Source: Pseudomonadales bacterium (lineage in GTDB: Bacteria > Pseudomonadota > Gammaproteobacteria > Pseudomonadales > Azotimanducaceae). From it: a stretch of 13,756 nucleotides of DNA. The stretch is from NCBI GenBank assembly GCA_029244465.1, contig JAQWQN010000147.1, positions 1 to 13,756 of the forward strand, in the 5' to 3' direction. A program made the translations under genes and the position numbers. Positions 7,985 to 13,756 of this stretch are shown piece after piece. The notes under the pieces are model-generated. The model was not told the DNA's origin, did not search any database, and worked only from the letters and a program-made list of their open reading frames with translations. Numbering within the stretch: position 1 is the first letter of the stretch; the number at the start of each line of letters is the position of its first letter.

Positions 7985-8836
7985 ATGGCAGAGGTAATCT
8001 GCGGGCCATTGTGGGCGGCGAGAAACTGGTCGGCTGATGAAGGTGCAGGCAGTATTCACGACGACGATACCGCGACGGACCTTGGCTTTCGCGGTGGAAC
8101 CGTTGCCGGCGATGTGCATATGAATCAGTTTCCGCCGGTATTACTAAAGGTCTTTGGGAATGATTGGTTCGAGCAAGGTAACCTGTCGCTGAGTTTCAAG
8201 AATGCCACGGTGGATCTCGAAAAGGTGCAAGTATTTGCAGAATCGCTCGAACCAGGGGCCGACAGCGTGCGCGTTTGGATGGAACGCGAAGATGGTTTGT
8301 TGGTTGCACAAGGCACTGCCAGCGTTGGCGATCATTCGCAGTCTGAACTTCGCAGCAAAGGCTACCGGCCTTGTGAGCCTGAAGAATTGCGGATTCTGAA
8401 GCGTCTAACGGCTGGTATGTCGCTGGGCGAGTACGACGTGCATACGGCTCCGGAAAAGCAATTTGAGCGCATGGATACGAACGTGGTCAGTGACCCGCTG
8501 TCATGGTACCGAGAGGATTCTCCGTGGGGTGAACCTGTGGCAGCGCCTTGCACGGTGATTGAATTTTTGTGGGGTATACCTATGGCAGGGTTGCGTCCTT
8601 ATGTCGGTCATTCAATAGGCTTATTTGGCGCCATTGAAATAGGCTTTGCGCATGGACCGCTGCTAATGAACCGAGATTACCATCTCAGTAGCCAGGTGAT
8701 CTGTGTTGGCCAAAGTCCACAAACCGAATATGTTTGGTACGAAACGCAGGCATACAATGAGAAAAACGAAAAAGTAGCCAGCATGTTGATGCAATCGCGG
8801 GTCATGAAGGCGTCTTCTCCCGAGTATCAGGGTTAG
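7985..8836 (+). CDS. Hotdog-fold (MaoC/thioesterase-like) protein
   Basis: A 283-residue protein beginning MAEVICGPLW. The stretch GFRGGTVAGDVHMNQFPPVLLKVFG (about residues 25-48, shown in pieces: GGTVAGD, then VHMNQFPP) resembles hotdog-fold dehydratases and thioesterases, where G-x-VAG-D/H marks the central helix. Double-hotdog length is consistent with two fused hotdog halves, the second containing IEFLWGIPM and GFAHGPLLMNRDY. Position directly after an acyl-CoA dehydrogenase suggests action on a CoA thioester, as an enoyl-CoA hydratase or thioesterase. I cannot identify a definite catalytic Asp-His pair, so this is a fold-level call. The gap to the acyl-CoA dehydrogenase is 36 bases. The stop is 71 bases before the PQQ dehydrogenase. 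Confidence 0.6.
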   Translation: MAEVICGPLWAARNWSADEGAGSIHDDDTATDLGFRGGTVAGDVHMNQFPPVLLKVFGNDWFEQGNLSLSFKNATVDLEKVQVFAESLEPGADSVRVWMEREDGLLVAQGTASVGDHSQSELRSKGYRPCEPEELRILKRLTAGMSLGEYDVHTAPEKQFERMDTNVVSDPLSWYREDSPWGEPVAAPCTVIEFLWGIPMAGLRPYVGHSIGLFGAIEIGFAHGPLLMNRDYHLSSQVICVGQSPQTEYVWYETQAYNEKNEKVASMLMQSRVMKASSPEYQG

Positions 8837-8907
8837 CCTCGTCGCAGTTATCGGGGGAAAGGCGTATAAACCACTAGCAAGCCCTGGGTGTTTAATGGAG
8901 TAGAGCA

Positions 8908-10476
8908 ATGGCGAGGTGGAAGAAAGTCTTGAGCGTCGTTGTCGTTGTCGTGGCGATCGGTTGTGGGGCTGTCTGGTCTATTCTGAATTTCTCAGAATTG
9001 GATTTGTATGTCCCGCTGTACGCTGACAATTGTGGCGCCTGTCATGGCACTAGTATGGAGGGTACCTCTGAGGGTATCGCTCTGATTGGCACGCCACTGA
9101 AAGGCGGAGATACTGTTGCGGCACTGCAGGAGAGTATGCGCCGAGGACACCGCCAACTCGGCGTACCGGCTTTTGCTGCAGAATTGACCGATATTGAGGT
9201 CAAAGGACTTGCGATCTATATCGCTGAACGTCGTCTTGGACAGAGCTTTACTGATTTTCGTTTTGCTTCTGAGGTGACTGTGCCTGGCGATATCCAGGTC
9301 AGTGAAGAACACAATTTCAGAATAGAGACGGTCGCCACAGAACTTGATCCGCTAATTTATTCGATCGAACCACTACCCGATGGTTCCTTCCTGGTGTCAG
9401 AAAAGGAGCGCGGTTTATCTATCGTTTCTTCCGACGGTGAACAAAGCGCGCTCATTCAGGGCACACCTGAAACCGGTGGTTCGATTGACATCATGGGTGT
9501 TCAGTATGGCTCTGGCTGGCTGCTTGATGTCGCGACACACCCAAACTATAAAGAGAATAAATGGATATATTTGCATTACACGCACCTATGCGGAGAACCC
9601 TGTGGACGTTCGGTCGTCGCTTATTCGATGAATCGGGTAGATCGCGGGCGGATTGTTGATGGCGTATGGGTTGATGTGGAGACGATTTGGCAAGCCCCGC
9701 AAAAGTTCTATCAAGCAACTCCCGATACAGGTGCCGGAGGACGTCTTGCGTTCGACAATGATGGTCATGTGTATCTTTCGGTTGGTATTAAATCGTCGGA
9801 TGGTACTTCAGACAGCACAGCACAAGACTTAAGCAACCCCTACGGTAAGATTCACCGAGTCAACGATGACGGAACGATCCCGCCGGACAACCCATTTATC
9901 GAAGGTCCTGCGAGCTCCTACAAGACCGCTGAGTTCACCCGTCAGAGCATTTGGACATACGGCCACCGTAGCCCCCAGGGTCTCGAGTTTCACCCGGAAC
10001 GCAAGACGGTTTGGAACTCTGAAATGGGTCCTCGTGGTGGTGATGAGGTCAATGAATTGCTCCCAGGTAGGAACTATGGGTGGCCGTTTTTTTCCCTAGG
10101 ACTTGAATATTCCGGCACGCTCGTGGAGCGGCACAAAATCCACGCTATAGAGTCTGATGTGACGGAGATGGAACAGACGCTGGTGGACATTACACCGTCA
10201 CCGGCAATTTCGAGTTTCGCTTTTTACACGGGCGATCGATTTTCGAACTGGTACCAGAATGTGTTGATCGGATCTCTCAAGGGCAGTTCACTGTTTCGTA
10301 TGGTGTTCGACGGCAACAAGATCTTGCACAGAGAAACATTGATTAAGGACTTGGCACGGATCCGTGACGTAGAGGTTGGCTATGATGGGCTGGTCTACCT
10401 TTTGTTGGAGAACAAAGCAGGGAGCTCAATTGTCAGGCTAGTGCCAGCGGAGCAGGGGTTAGGTAGCGCTACCTGA
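8908..10476 (+). CDS. Exported cytochrome c / PQQ-dependent sugar dehydrogenase fusion
   Basis: A 522-residue two-domain protein. Residues 1-26 form a signal or anchor segment (RWKK, then a run of six valines and further hydrophobics). A class I cytochrome c domain follows, with CGACH at 42-46 and a distal region through about residue 112. The remainder is a six-bladed propeller of the soluble glucose/aldose dehydrogenase family, with GHRSPQGL (about 352-359) and EMGPRGGDEVN (about 372-382); the GHRNPQGL-type His is the expected base. It should oxidise a sugar or alcohol in the periplasm and pass electrons from PQQ to the heme and on to the respiratory chain. Several relatives carry the heme domain at the C-terminus, whereas here it is N-terminal. 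The start has GGAG 7 bases upstream. No PQQ biosynthesis genes are in the window. It is the last gene of the plus-strand operon. Confidence 0.9.
   Translation: MARWKKVLSVVVVVVAIGCGAVWSILNFSELDLYVPLYADNCGACHGTSMEGTSEGIALIGTPLKGGDTVAALQESMRRGHRQLGVPAFAAELTDIEVKGLAIYIAERRLGQSFTDFRFASEVTVPGDIQVSEEHNFRIETVATELDPLIYSIEPLPDGSFLVSEKERGLSIVSSDGEQSALIQGTPETGGSIDIMGVQYGSGWLLDVATHPNYKENKWIYLHYTHLCGEPCGRSVVAYSMNRVDRGRIVDGVWVDVETIWQAPQKFYQATPDTGAGGRLAFDNDGHVYLSVGIKSSDGTSDSTAQDLSNPYGKIHRVNDDGTIPPDNPFIEGPASSYKTAEFTRQSIWTYGHRSPQGLEFHPERKTVWNSEMGPRGGDEVNELLPGRNYGWPFFSLGLEYSGTLVERHKIHAIESDVTEMEQTLVDITPSPAISSFAFYTGDRFSNWYQNVLIGSLKGSSLFRMVFDGNKILHRETLIKDLARIRDVEVGYDGLVYLLLENKAGSSIVRLVPAEQGLGSAT
10461..10474. repeat. 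Perfect 14-bp palindrome at the end of the PQQ dehydrogenase gene
   Basis: AGGTAGCGCTACCT is its own reverse complement and covers the final codons, ending at the first base of the stop. A second AGCGCT follows at 10478-10483. It might form a short hairpin, but no U-run follows, so it is not a convincing intrinsic terminator. Confidence 0.6.
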
Positions 10477-10780
10477 GAGCGCTATCGCCTTCGGTCTGAT
10501 TGGCGCTGATTGGGTCTGGTTGGGTCTGAGGTGAACGTTTCGGTGCCTGCAGGGTATCTATGCAGGGACAAGAGTTAGTGGCAAATCAATATCGTGCATA
10601 GTCGCTAGCGGTACGCGAACCAAGGTATCCAGCACATCGTCTGTTTGTTGGAAACGAGTATTTACAAGGACATGAGGTTCTATTTCGTGTGTATGTAGTT
10701 GGTGACACAGAACTGCGAACAAAACCCCGAATGCGGCTCGATTGAAACTAGACTTGAGTAAGGGCCAGCAGCGCTCGCGA
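10477..10780. other. 304-base gap between convergent genes
   Basis: This stretch separates the end of the plus-strand operon from the end of the minus-strand isomerase gene. It holds a four-copy decamer repeat near its left end (10493-10532) and an open, start-less minus-strand frame covering most of the rest. I see no RNA gene, promoter or clear terminator with a U-tract. Confidence 0.6.
10493..10532. repeat. Four tandem copies of a 10-bp unit
   Basis: The units read GGTCTGATTG, GCGCTGATTG, GGTCTGGTTG and GGTCTGAGGT. The first and third differ at one base, and the second and fourth are more diverged. The array lies just after the stop of the PQQ dehydrogenase gene in a non-coding gap. Confidence 0.7.
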
Positions 10781-10821
10781 CTAATCGAGTCTGCCTGCCC
10801 AACGTGATCGAAACCGTTCCG
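10558..10821 (-). pseudogene. Open frame without a start codon; possible remnant of an unrecognised gene
   Basis: Reading leftward from a stop at 10822-10824, 87 codons stay open to a TAG at 10558-10560, with no usable ATG/GTG near the left-hand start and no SD. The translation looks protein-like, with runs such as FNRAAFGVLFAVLCHQL and TLVRVPLATMHDIDLPL near the end. Its first 14 codons overlap the 3' end of the isomerase gene in another frame. I do not recognise the family. It could be the 3' end of a decayed gene or merely chance openness in moderate-GC DNA. No frameshift partner upstream was found. Confidence 0.3.
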
Positions 10822-11587
10822 TCATCCACAGGCATACCTCTGTAATGTCTGCGAGTGGTTCTTCGGATTCGGGAGAAACTGGCTGGTAGGGCGGTGGTCC
10901 AAATTCGGGGTTAATGGTCAGGAATGGGCGGTTGTCTGCGAGGCGCGCGGCTATGATTCGATCCCACCAGCGCTCGAACCGTTCCGTCCATCGATAACCT
11001 GCACCAACTCTTGGATCGGGCACCTGTGCTGCTTGTGGACTTCCGACGCGAGCGTGAATGTGATCGCTCCGCTCGATGGCGAGATCCATCATGTCGCAAT
11101 AAGGAGGTTGGGTAAGCGGATTTTCAGCGACGTTAGTGAAGTGAGAAAAGTCCGCCGTGATACGCAACCAAGGCAAGGCGTGCAGAATGCGTTCCGTGCT
11201 CCAGGGGGCGTACAGGCATCGTGTTCGGTGCGTCTCGAATACCACTTGCGTGTCGATGGCGGTCGCCATTTCCTGCACTTCATTGAAGAAGCGAATACTT
11301 CGCTCTAAGTCGAACCAGTCTCGTCCAGGGTGGCAATTAATGAGAATAGGTTGGGTCTGTTTGACCGCCTCGAGCTGGGTGGCAAAAGCAGTTTCATCGT
11401 CACAGAACATCATGGCCACGTAGTCCAGGTTTAGCTCGCTAGTCAGCTCGCCGAATTCGTCTGGCTGCATGCCGATATTTGCGCATTCGACACCGTCGTA
11501 ACCCGCGCTCGCGTACGCACGCAGCCGCTCTGGCATATCGCCAAGGTGTTCCATACCCCAGTCACATTTCAGTAATTTCAGTTCCAT
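10781..11587 (-). CDS. Sugar-phosphate isomerase/epimerase-like TIM-barrel protein
   Basis: A 268-residue protein of the xylose-isomerase-like TIM barrel superfamily (AP endonuclease 2 type). The expected metal ligands are visible on successive strands: Glu118 in VVFETH, Asp146 in ITADFSH, His178 in HIHARVG and Glu228 in INPEFG. AGYDGVE near residue 29 is the usual second-strand motif. Relatives isomerise or epimerise sugars and inosose derivatives using a divalent metal. The ATG at 11585-11587 lies inside the last codons of the selenoprotein gene (10-base overlap), which implies one transcript and coupled translation. No signal peptide is present, so it is cytosolic. The substrate is unknown. 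The overlap with a deiodinase-like redox protein is the only strong context clue. Confidence 0.88.
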   Translation of the reverse strand: MELKLLKCDWGMEHLGDMPERLRAYASAGYDGVECANIGMQPDEFGELTSELNLDYVAMMFCDDETAFATQLEAVKQTQPILINCHPGRDWFDLERSIRFFNEVQEMATAIDTQVVFETHRTRCLYAPWSTERILHALPWLRITADFSHFTNVAENPLTQPPYCDMMDLAIERSDHIHARVGSPQAAQVPDPRVGAGYRWTERFERWWDRIIAARLADNRPFLTINPEFGPPPYQPVSPESEEPLADITEVCLWMTERFRSRWAGRLD

Positions 11588-12249
11588 GACTTAACTAACC
11601 CCGCGGCTTTTTCGATTGCTGCTTCGAGTGCTTTGGGATCAAATCCCCACGGCCCTTCATCGCCTTGAAACACAATTTCACCCCCTTTGCCGATAAGGTA
11701 CAGTCGGTCGGGTAAAGCGCCATAGGCGGATGCGATGTTGTCATCCACATCGTCTACGACAACAGGCATCCTGATCTTCAGGTTGATGGCGCATGATGCC
11801 GCGACGTTTAATCGTTCTTTGTTGCTGGTTGGATCATTGATCTCAATACCCTCATCGCGATTCATCGAAACGACCCAGCCTTCTTCAGGGTGAGCTTCAC
11901 GGATGTATACGACCATAAATGCGACCTGGTCCTGCCATTTTTCCCAAAGCTGATGTAGGGGTTCCAACTGAACCCGAAAAGGCGGTCACGTGTAGGAGCC
12001 GAAAATCAGCGCAACAGGTTTCTCTTTTGCGGCTTCGAGTAAATCGAACTCTATTCCCGTACTTTTTTCAGCCCCGGTGGAATAGTCATAGATCGGGCTG
12101 CGGAAGTTATAGGCCACCTCTCCTTCGGCAACGCTTGCGGTTGCTAGGTTCTGGTGTTGCTCGTCGGCTAAGACCTCCAACGGGGTTAGGGGTGAATCGT
12201 CTGGTGTGAACGCTTGCCAATTGAAGCCTTCAGGTAGTTTGTTCGCCAT
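11578..12249 (-). CDS. Deiodinase-like selenoprotein (in-frame UGA read as selenocysteine)
   Basis: A 223-residue thioredoxin-fold protein is obtained by reading through TGA at 11986-11988 as selenocysteine (residue 88). Before it, residues 80-87 end IFGSYT; after it come PPFR. This matches the active-site signature of iodothyronine deiodinases (FGSCT-U-PPF) except that Tyr replaces the Cys two residues before Sec. Other family hallmarks follow the TGA in the same frame: VVYIREAHPEEGW (113-125), MPVVVDD (161-167), YGALPDRLYLI (176-186) and GDEGPWGFDP (196-205). A hairpin placed like a bacterial SECIS begins 10 bases after the TGA. The start at 12247-12249 has AAAGGG about 8 bases upstream. 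The stop lies within the isomerase gene's first codons. No export signal is seen. Conventional gene calling would leave two fragments (11986-12249 and a TTG-started 11578-11967). The chemistry may be peroxide, thiol or dehalogenation; activity on iodothyronine is not implied. Selenocysteine machinery genes (selA, selB, selC, selD) must exist elsewhere. Confidence 0.88.
11959..11975 (-). promoter_or_regulatory. Candidate bacterial SECIS hairpin
   Basis: Immediately 3' of the in-frame UGA the transcript reads CCGCCUUUUC and then GGGUUC-AGUUG-GAACCC, a perfect 6-bp stem with a 5-base loop. The loop starts 17 bases after the UGA and contains the GU that SelB-binding loops favour. Known bacterial SECIS elements place their apical loop about 16-37 bases after the UGA. 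The hairpin is inside the coding sequence, as expected in bacteria. Distance, stem and loop all fit; binding by SelB is inferred. Confidence 0.72.
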
Positions 12250-12570
12250 GGAGCCTGCCCTTTTTCTTGGAGTCTGCGAATTCGAGAAACGTGGTACACA
12301 GAGATTAAGTAAATAACTCTGTTAATGACAAGGAATTATTTGTCTGCGCGCTAGCGTTGCAAAGGACTGGATTCTGTTCGGTCGTGGCGAGTGAGCTTGT
12401 TGGTATAGAAGTCTTATCCTGAATGCAGGCAATCACTATCGCTCATCTCGTCGGCGGGTTAGCATCTGATGTCGAGGCGCCTGGCTATCAGACCGCGCGC
12501 TCGCTACGGTGAGGCTGTAACGGCGCGGTGAAGCGCTACCCCGCCGCTAGGAAAAGAGCGCACAAGAAGA
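12250..12570. other. About 320-base gap with no convincing gene
   Basis: The left part is the leader and candidate promoter of the selenoprotein operon, including a degenerate copy (12291-12303, GTGGTACACAGAG) of the 13-bp unit found near 2457. The right part holds a weak inverted repeat, GGCGCGGT/ACCCCGCC, around 12514-12546 with one mismatch. I see no supported coding sequence or RNA gene before the SDR remnant. Confidence 0.5.
12304..12331 (-). promoter_or_regulatory. Candidate sigma70-type promoter for the selenoprotein operon
   Basis: On the minus strand, TTGTCA (-35, 12326-12331) and CTTAAT (-10, 12304-12309) are separated by 16 bases, in an AT-rich patch 55 bases upstream of the selenoprotein ATG. 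The hexamers match consensus at five and four of six positions. This is a plausible but unproven promoter. Confidence 0.4.
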
Positions 12571-12998
12571 CAAACGTCGCAAACCAGTTTCGGTAAGCAC
12601 AGCAAGGCTGAAGAGGTGACTCAAGGTGTCGATCTCAGCGGCAAGCTCGCGCTGGTCACAGGCGCGACTTCTGGCATCGGTTTAGAAACAATGCGTGTAC
12701 GAGTATTGCGGGACGTGCGTCCGCCAACTCGTTACGCCCGGGAGTGATCGGCACCAACCTGGGACGCCACATAGACCCTTTGCTCGCATGGAGCGGGGGG
12801 CTTTTTATATTCGCCGTTGCAAAGACAATTCTGCGAGGCGCAGCCACCTCCTGCTATGTCACGTCAGCGCCGGAGTTGGCGAAGGTATCGGGTAGATATT
12901 TGCCGACTGCAAAGAAACGTTGGCTGCGGACGTTGCGGCCAACGAGCAACTCGCTGATCGCCTGTGGTGGGTCTCAGAGGCATTGGTGTGCGCACTAG
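12571..12998 (+). pseudogene. Decayed short-chain dehydrogenase (SDR)
   Basis: Three pieces of one SDR are spread over three frames. The first (12586 on) reads SFGKHSKAEEV, then VDLSGKLALVTGATSGIGLE, which is the Rossmann TGxxxGIG start of the fold. Translation then jumps, within about ten bases near 12700, to a C-terminal part in another frame: ANSLRPGVIGTNLGRHI, then GAATSCYVTSAPELAKVSGRY (residues typical of the last third of SDRs). After GRY a one-base loss at about 12899 moves the reading to FADCKETLAADVAANEQLADR and WWVSEAL. The catalytic Ser-Tyr-Lys region is missing, so roughly 150 codons are deleted. No intact start codon or SD is visible. The gene is non-functional. It converges on the PNPOx-like gene, whose stop abuts its end. 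Confidence 0.85.
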
Positions 12999-13444
12999 GC
13001 TCGCCAGATTTGTTGGTTCATCGAACCGAACATCTCGGAGCGTTCGACCCGGGTGGGGACGATCTTGATCGGTAGGAAATTAGGATCTTCCGGTCCAGTG
13101 CTGCCAAACTGAGTGAGGTCGTAGTCGATGACGTTCCATGCATGCTCTTTAGCCGCGACATCAGAGACCAATTCTGCGACACCACGTACCATGATGTGGA
13201 TAAAGTCTGGTGGGGCAACCTGAAATTGAACATCAACCAGTGGATTGCTTCGTAGATGCCTTGCTTTGGGCGATTCCGGACCCGTTGCAAACCATAACGT
13301 GTCGCCTTCCCAGGTGGGGTGAACTATCCGAACCCTGGGTTTGTTGCCGTCGACTGTTGCAATAGCGCACCAGACTGCTTTTTTGCAGGCGTCATCCACC
13401 GCCTGAAAAAATGCACTTTTCTCTGCTGGACTTATGCCGGTCAC
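12995..13444 (-). CDS. Pyridoxamine 5'-phosphate oxidase-fold (FMN/F420-binding) family protein
   Basis: A 149-residue split-barrel protein. The sequence AVWCAIATVDGNKPRVRIVHPTWEGDTLWFATG (described as AIATVDG followed by VRIVHPTW and LWFATG) is the classic first half of the PNPOx-like flavin-binding fold, followed by KARHLRSNPLVDVQF and a strand IMVRGVAEL. Family members bind FMN, F420 or heme and act as small oxidoreductases. Dedicated vitamin B6 synthesis is unlikely because the PdxH C-terminal motif is absent. The start is GTG at 13442-13444 with GAGGAG about 7 bases upstream. The C-terminal FLPIKIVPTRVERSEMFG stretch is typical of the general-stress-protein-26-like group. It stands alone, convergent with the SDR remnant. 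The substrate is unknown. Confidence 0.85.
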   Translation of the reverse strand: MTGISPAEKSAFFQAVDDACKKAVWCAIATVDGNKPRVRIVHPTWEGDTLWFATGPESPKARHLRSNPLVDVQFQVAPPDFIHIMVRGVAELVSDVAAKEHAWNVIDYDLTQFGSTGPEDPNFLPIKIVPTRVERSEMFGSMNQQIWRA

Positions 13445-13542
13445 TAATCTCTCCTCGTTTGGTGCAATCGAAACCTTAAATTTCAGAAGGCGGTTATTTT
13501 AATCGTTATCATTACGGGAATACGACATTTTAGGGATGGACT

Positions 13543-13756
13543 ATGATCCTTCACAACGAATATTTTGACGGCAATGTTCAATCGCTTGTTTTAGAGGGTC
13601 ACGATAAGCCAGCCACTATTGGTGTCATGGCCAAAGGCGAGTATGAATTCGGCACGCAAGCGCCCGAGTTAATGCGAGTTGTCGCGGGTGAGCTTGTCAT
13701 CAAACTAGCTGGCCAGGAGCAGTGGTCGACATTTGGCGCTGGTGGCGAATTCACGG
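13543..13756 (+). CDS. ppnP: Pyrimidine/purine nucleoside phosphorylase PpnP, N-terminal part (cut by window edge)
   Basis: Seventy-one codons from the ATG at 13543 are visible, starting MILHNEYFDGNVQSL and including GVMAKGEYEFGTQAPELM and VVAGELVIKL. This matches E. coli PpnP/YaiE (formerly DUF1255), a single-domain cupin of about 95 residues that splits nucleosides with phosphate to give a base and ribose-1-phosphate. NEYFxGxVxS and VGVMxxGEYxFxT are diagnostic. AGGGA about 8 bases upstream supports the start. The C-terminal quarter lies beyond the window. It is divergent from the PNPOx-like gene across about 98 bases. Confidence 0.9.
   Translation, partial: MILHNEYFDGNVQSLVLEGHDKPATIGVMAKGEYEFGTQAPELMRVVAGELVIKLAGQEQWSTFGAGGEFT

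Noticed and set aside
11578..11967. A separate thioredoxin-like protein starting at a TTG codon
   Set aside because: It lacks an SD and starts inside the fold just after the active site. The upstream frame is in phase across a single TGA at the selenocysteine site, so it is the C-terminal part of one selenoprotein.
12423..12512. A 29-residue ORF (starts MQAITIAHLVGG)
   Set aside because: It has no ribosome binding site and no context or recognisable similarity, and its length is expected by chance.
12514..12546. Inverted repeat GGCGCGGT/ACCCCGCC as a terminator
   Set aside because: It has a mismatch in the stem, no U-run on either strand, and no gene ending beside it.
13486..13516. Possible Fur-like site (ATCGTTATCATTA) upstream of ppnP
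   Set aside because: Only one half resembles a Fur hexamer set, symmetry is poor, and neither flanking gene is an iron gene.

Overview
The window reads like accessory chromosome of a marine-type gammaproteobacterium. The evidence is moderate GC (about half, judged by eye), tightly packed operons, a ppnP-like gene, and several families that recur together in such genomes: an acyl-CoA dehydrogenase, an APH-type phosphotransferase, an SDR and a cytochrome c/PQQ dehydrogenase fusion. The taxonomic call is an inference from gene content. I see no rRNA, tRNA, CRISPR array or insertion sequence.

Layout. The left edge holds the start of a DUF4242 gene (minus, cut by the window). Next is a minus-strand pair: an APH-like phosphotransferase (171-1220) and, just upstream of it in the transcript, a large AttH/DUF7064-7065-like protein (1225-2352). 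A 210-base gap with five tandem 13-bp repeats separates these from a minus-strand LysR regulator (2563-3465). The LysR gene diverges from a long plus-strand operon across a perfect palindrome that contains a T-N11-A LysR box. The operon (3564-10476) encodes a Gfo/Idh/MocA oxidoreductase, an aldo/keto reductase, a SsuD-like flavin monooxygenase, an acyl-CoA dehydrogenase, a hotdog-fold protein and an exported cytochrome c-PQQ sugar dehydrogenase. Start/stop overlaps (GTGA, ATGA) and short gaps argue for one transcript, probably LysR-controlled and devoted to oxidative breakdown of an unidentified substrate.

The most notable item is on the minus strand at 11578-12249. Two apparently separate reading frames are in the same frame and separated only by a TGA codon. 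That TGA falls exactly where iodothyronine deiodinases carry selenocysteine (GSYT-U-PPF here, GSCT-U-PPF in animal enzymes). A perfect 6-bp hairpin begins 10 nt after the TGA, where a bacterial SECIS element is expected. I annotate one 223-residue deiodinase-like selenoprotein. Its last codons overlap the start of a TIM-barrel sugar-phosphate isomerase/epimerase (10781-11587), so the two are probably translationally coupled.

The right end contains a decayed short-chain dehydrogenase (about 12571-12998: internal deletion plus frameshift, no intact start), a PNPOx-fold flavin protein (12995-13444, minus) and the start of ppnP (13543 onward, cut by the window). The gap at 10477-10780 holds a decamer tandem repeat and an open but start-less minus frame that may be another gene remnant.
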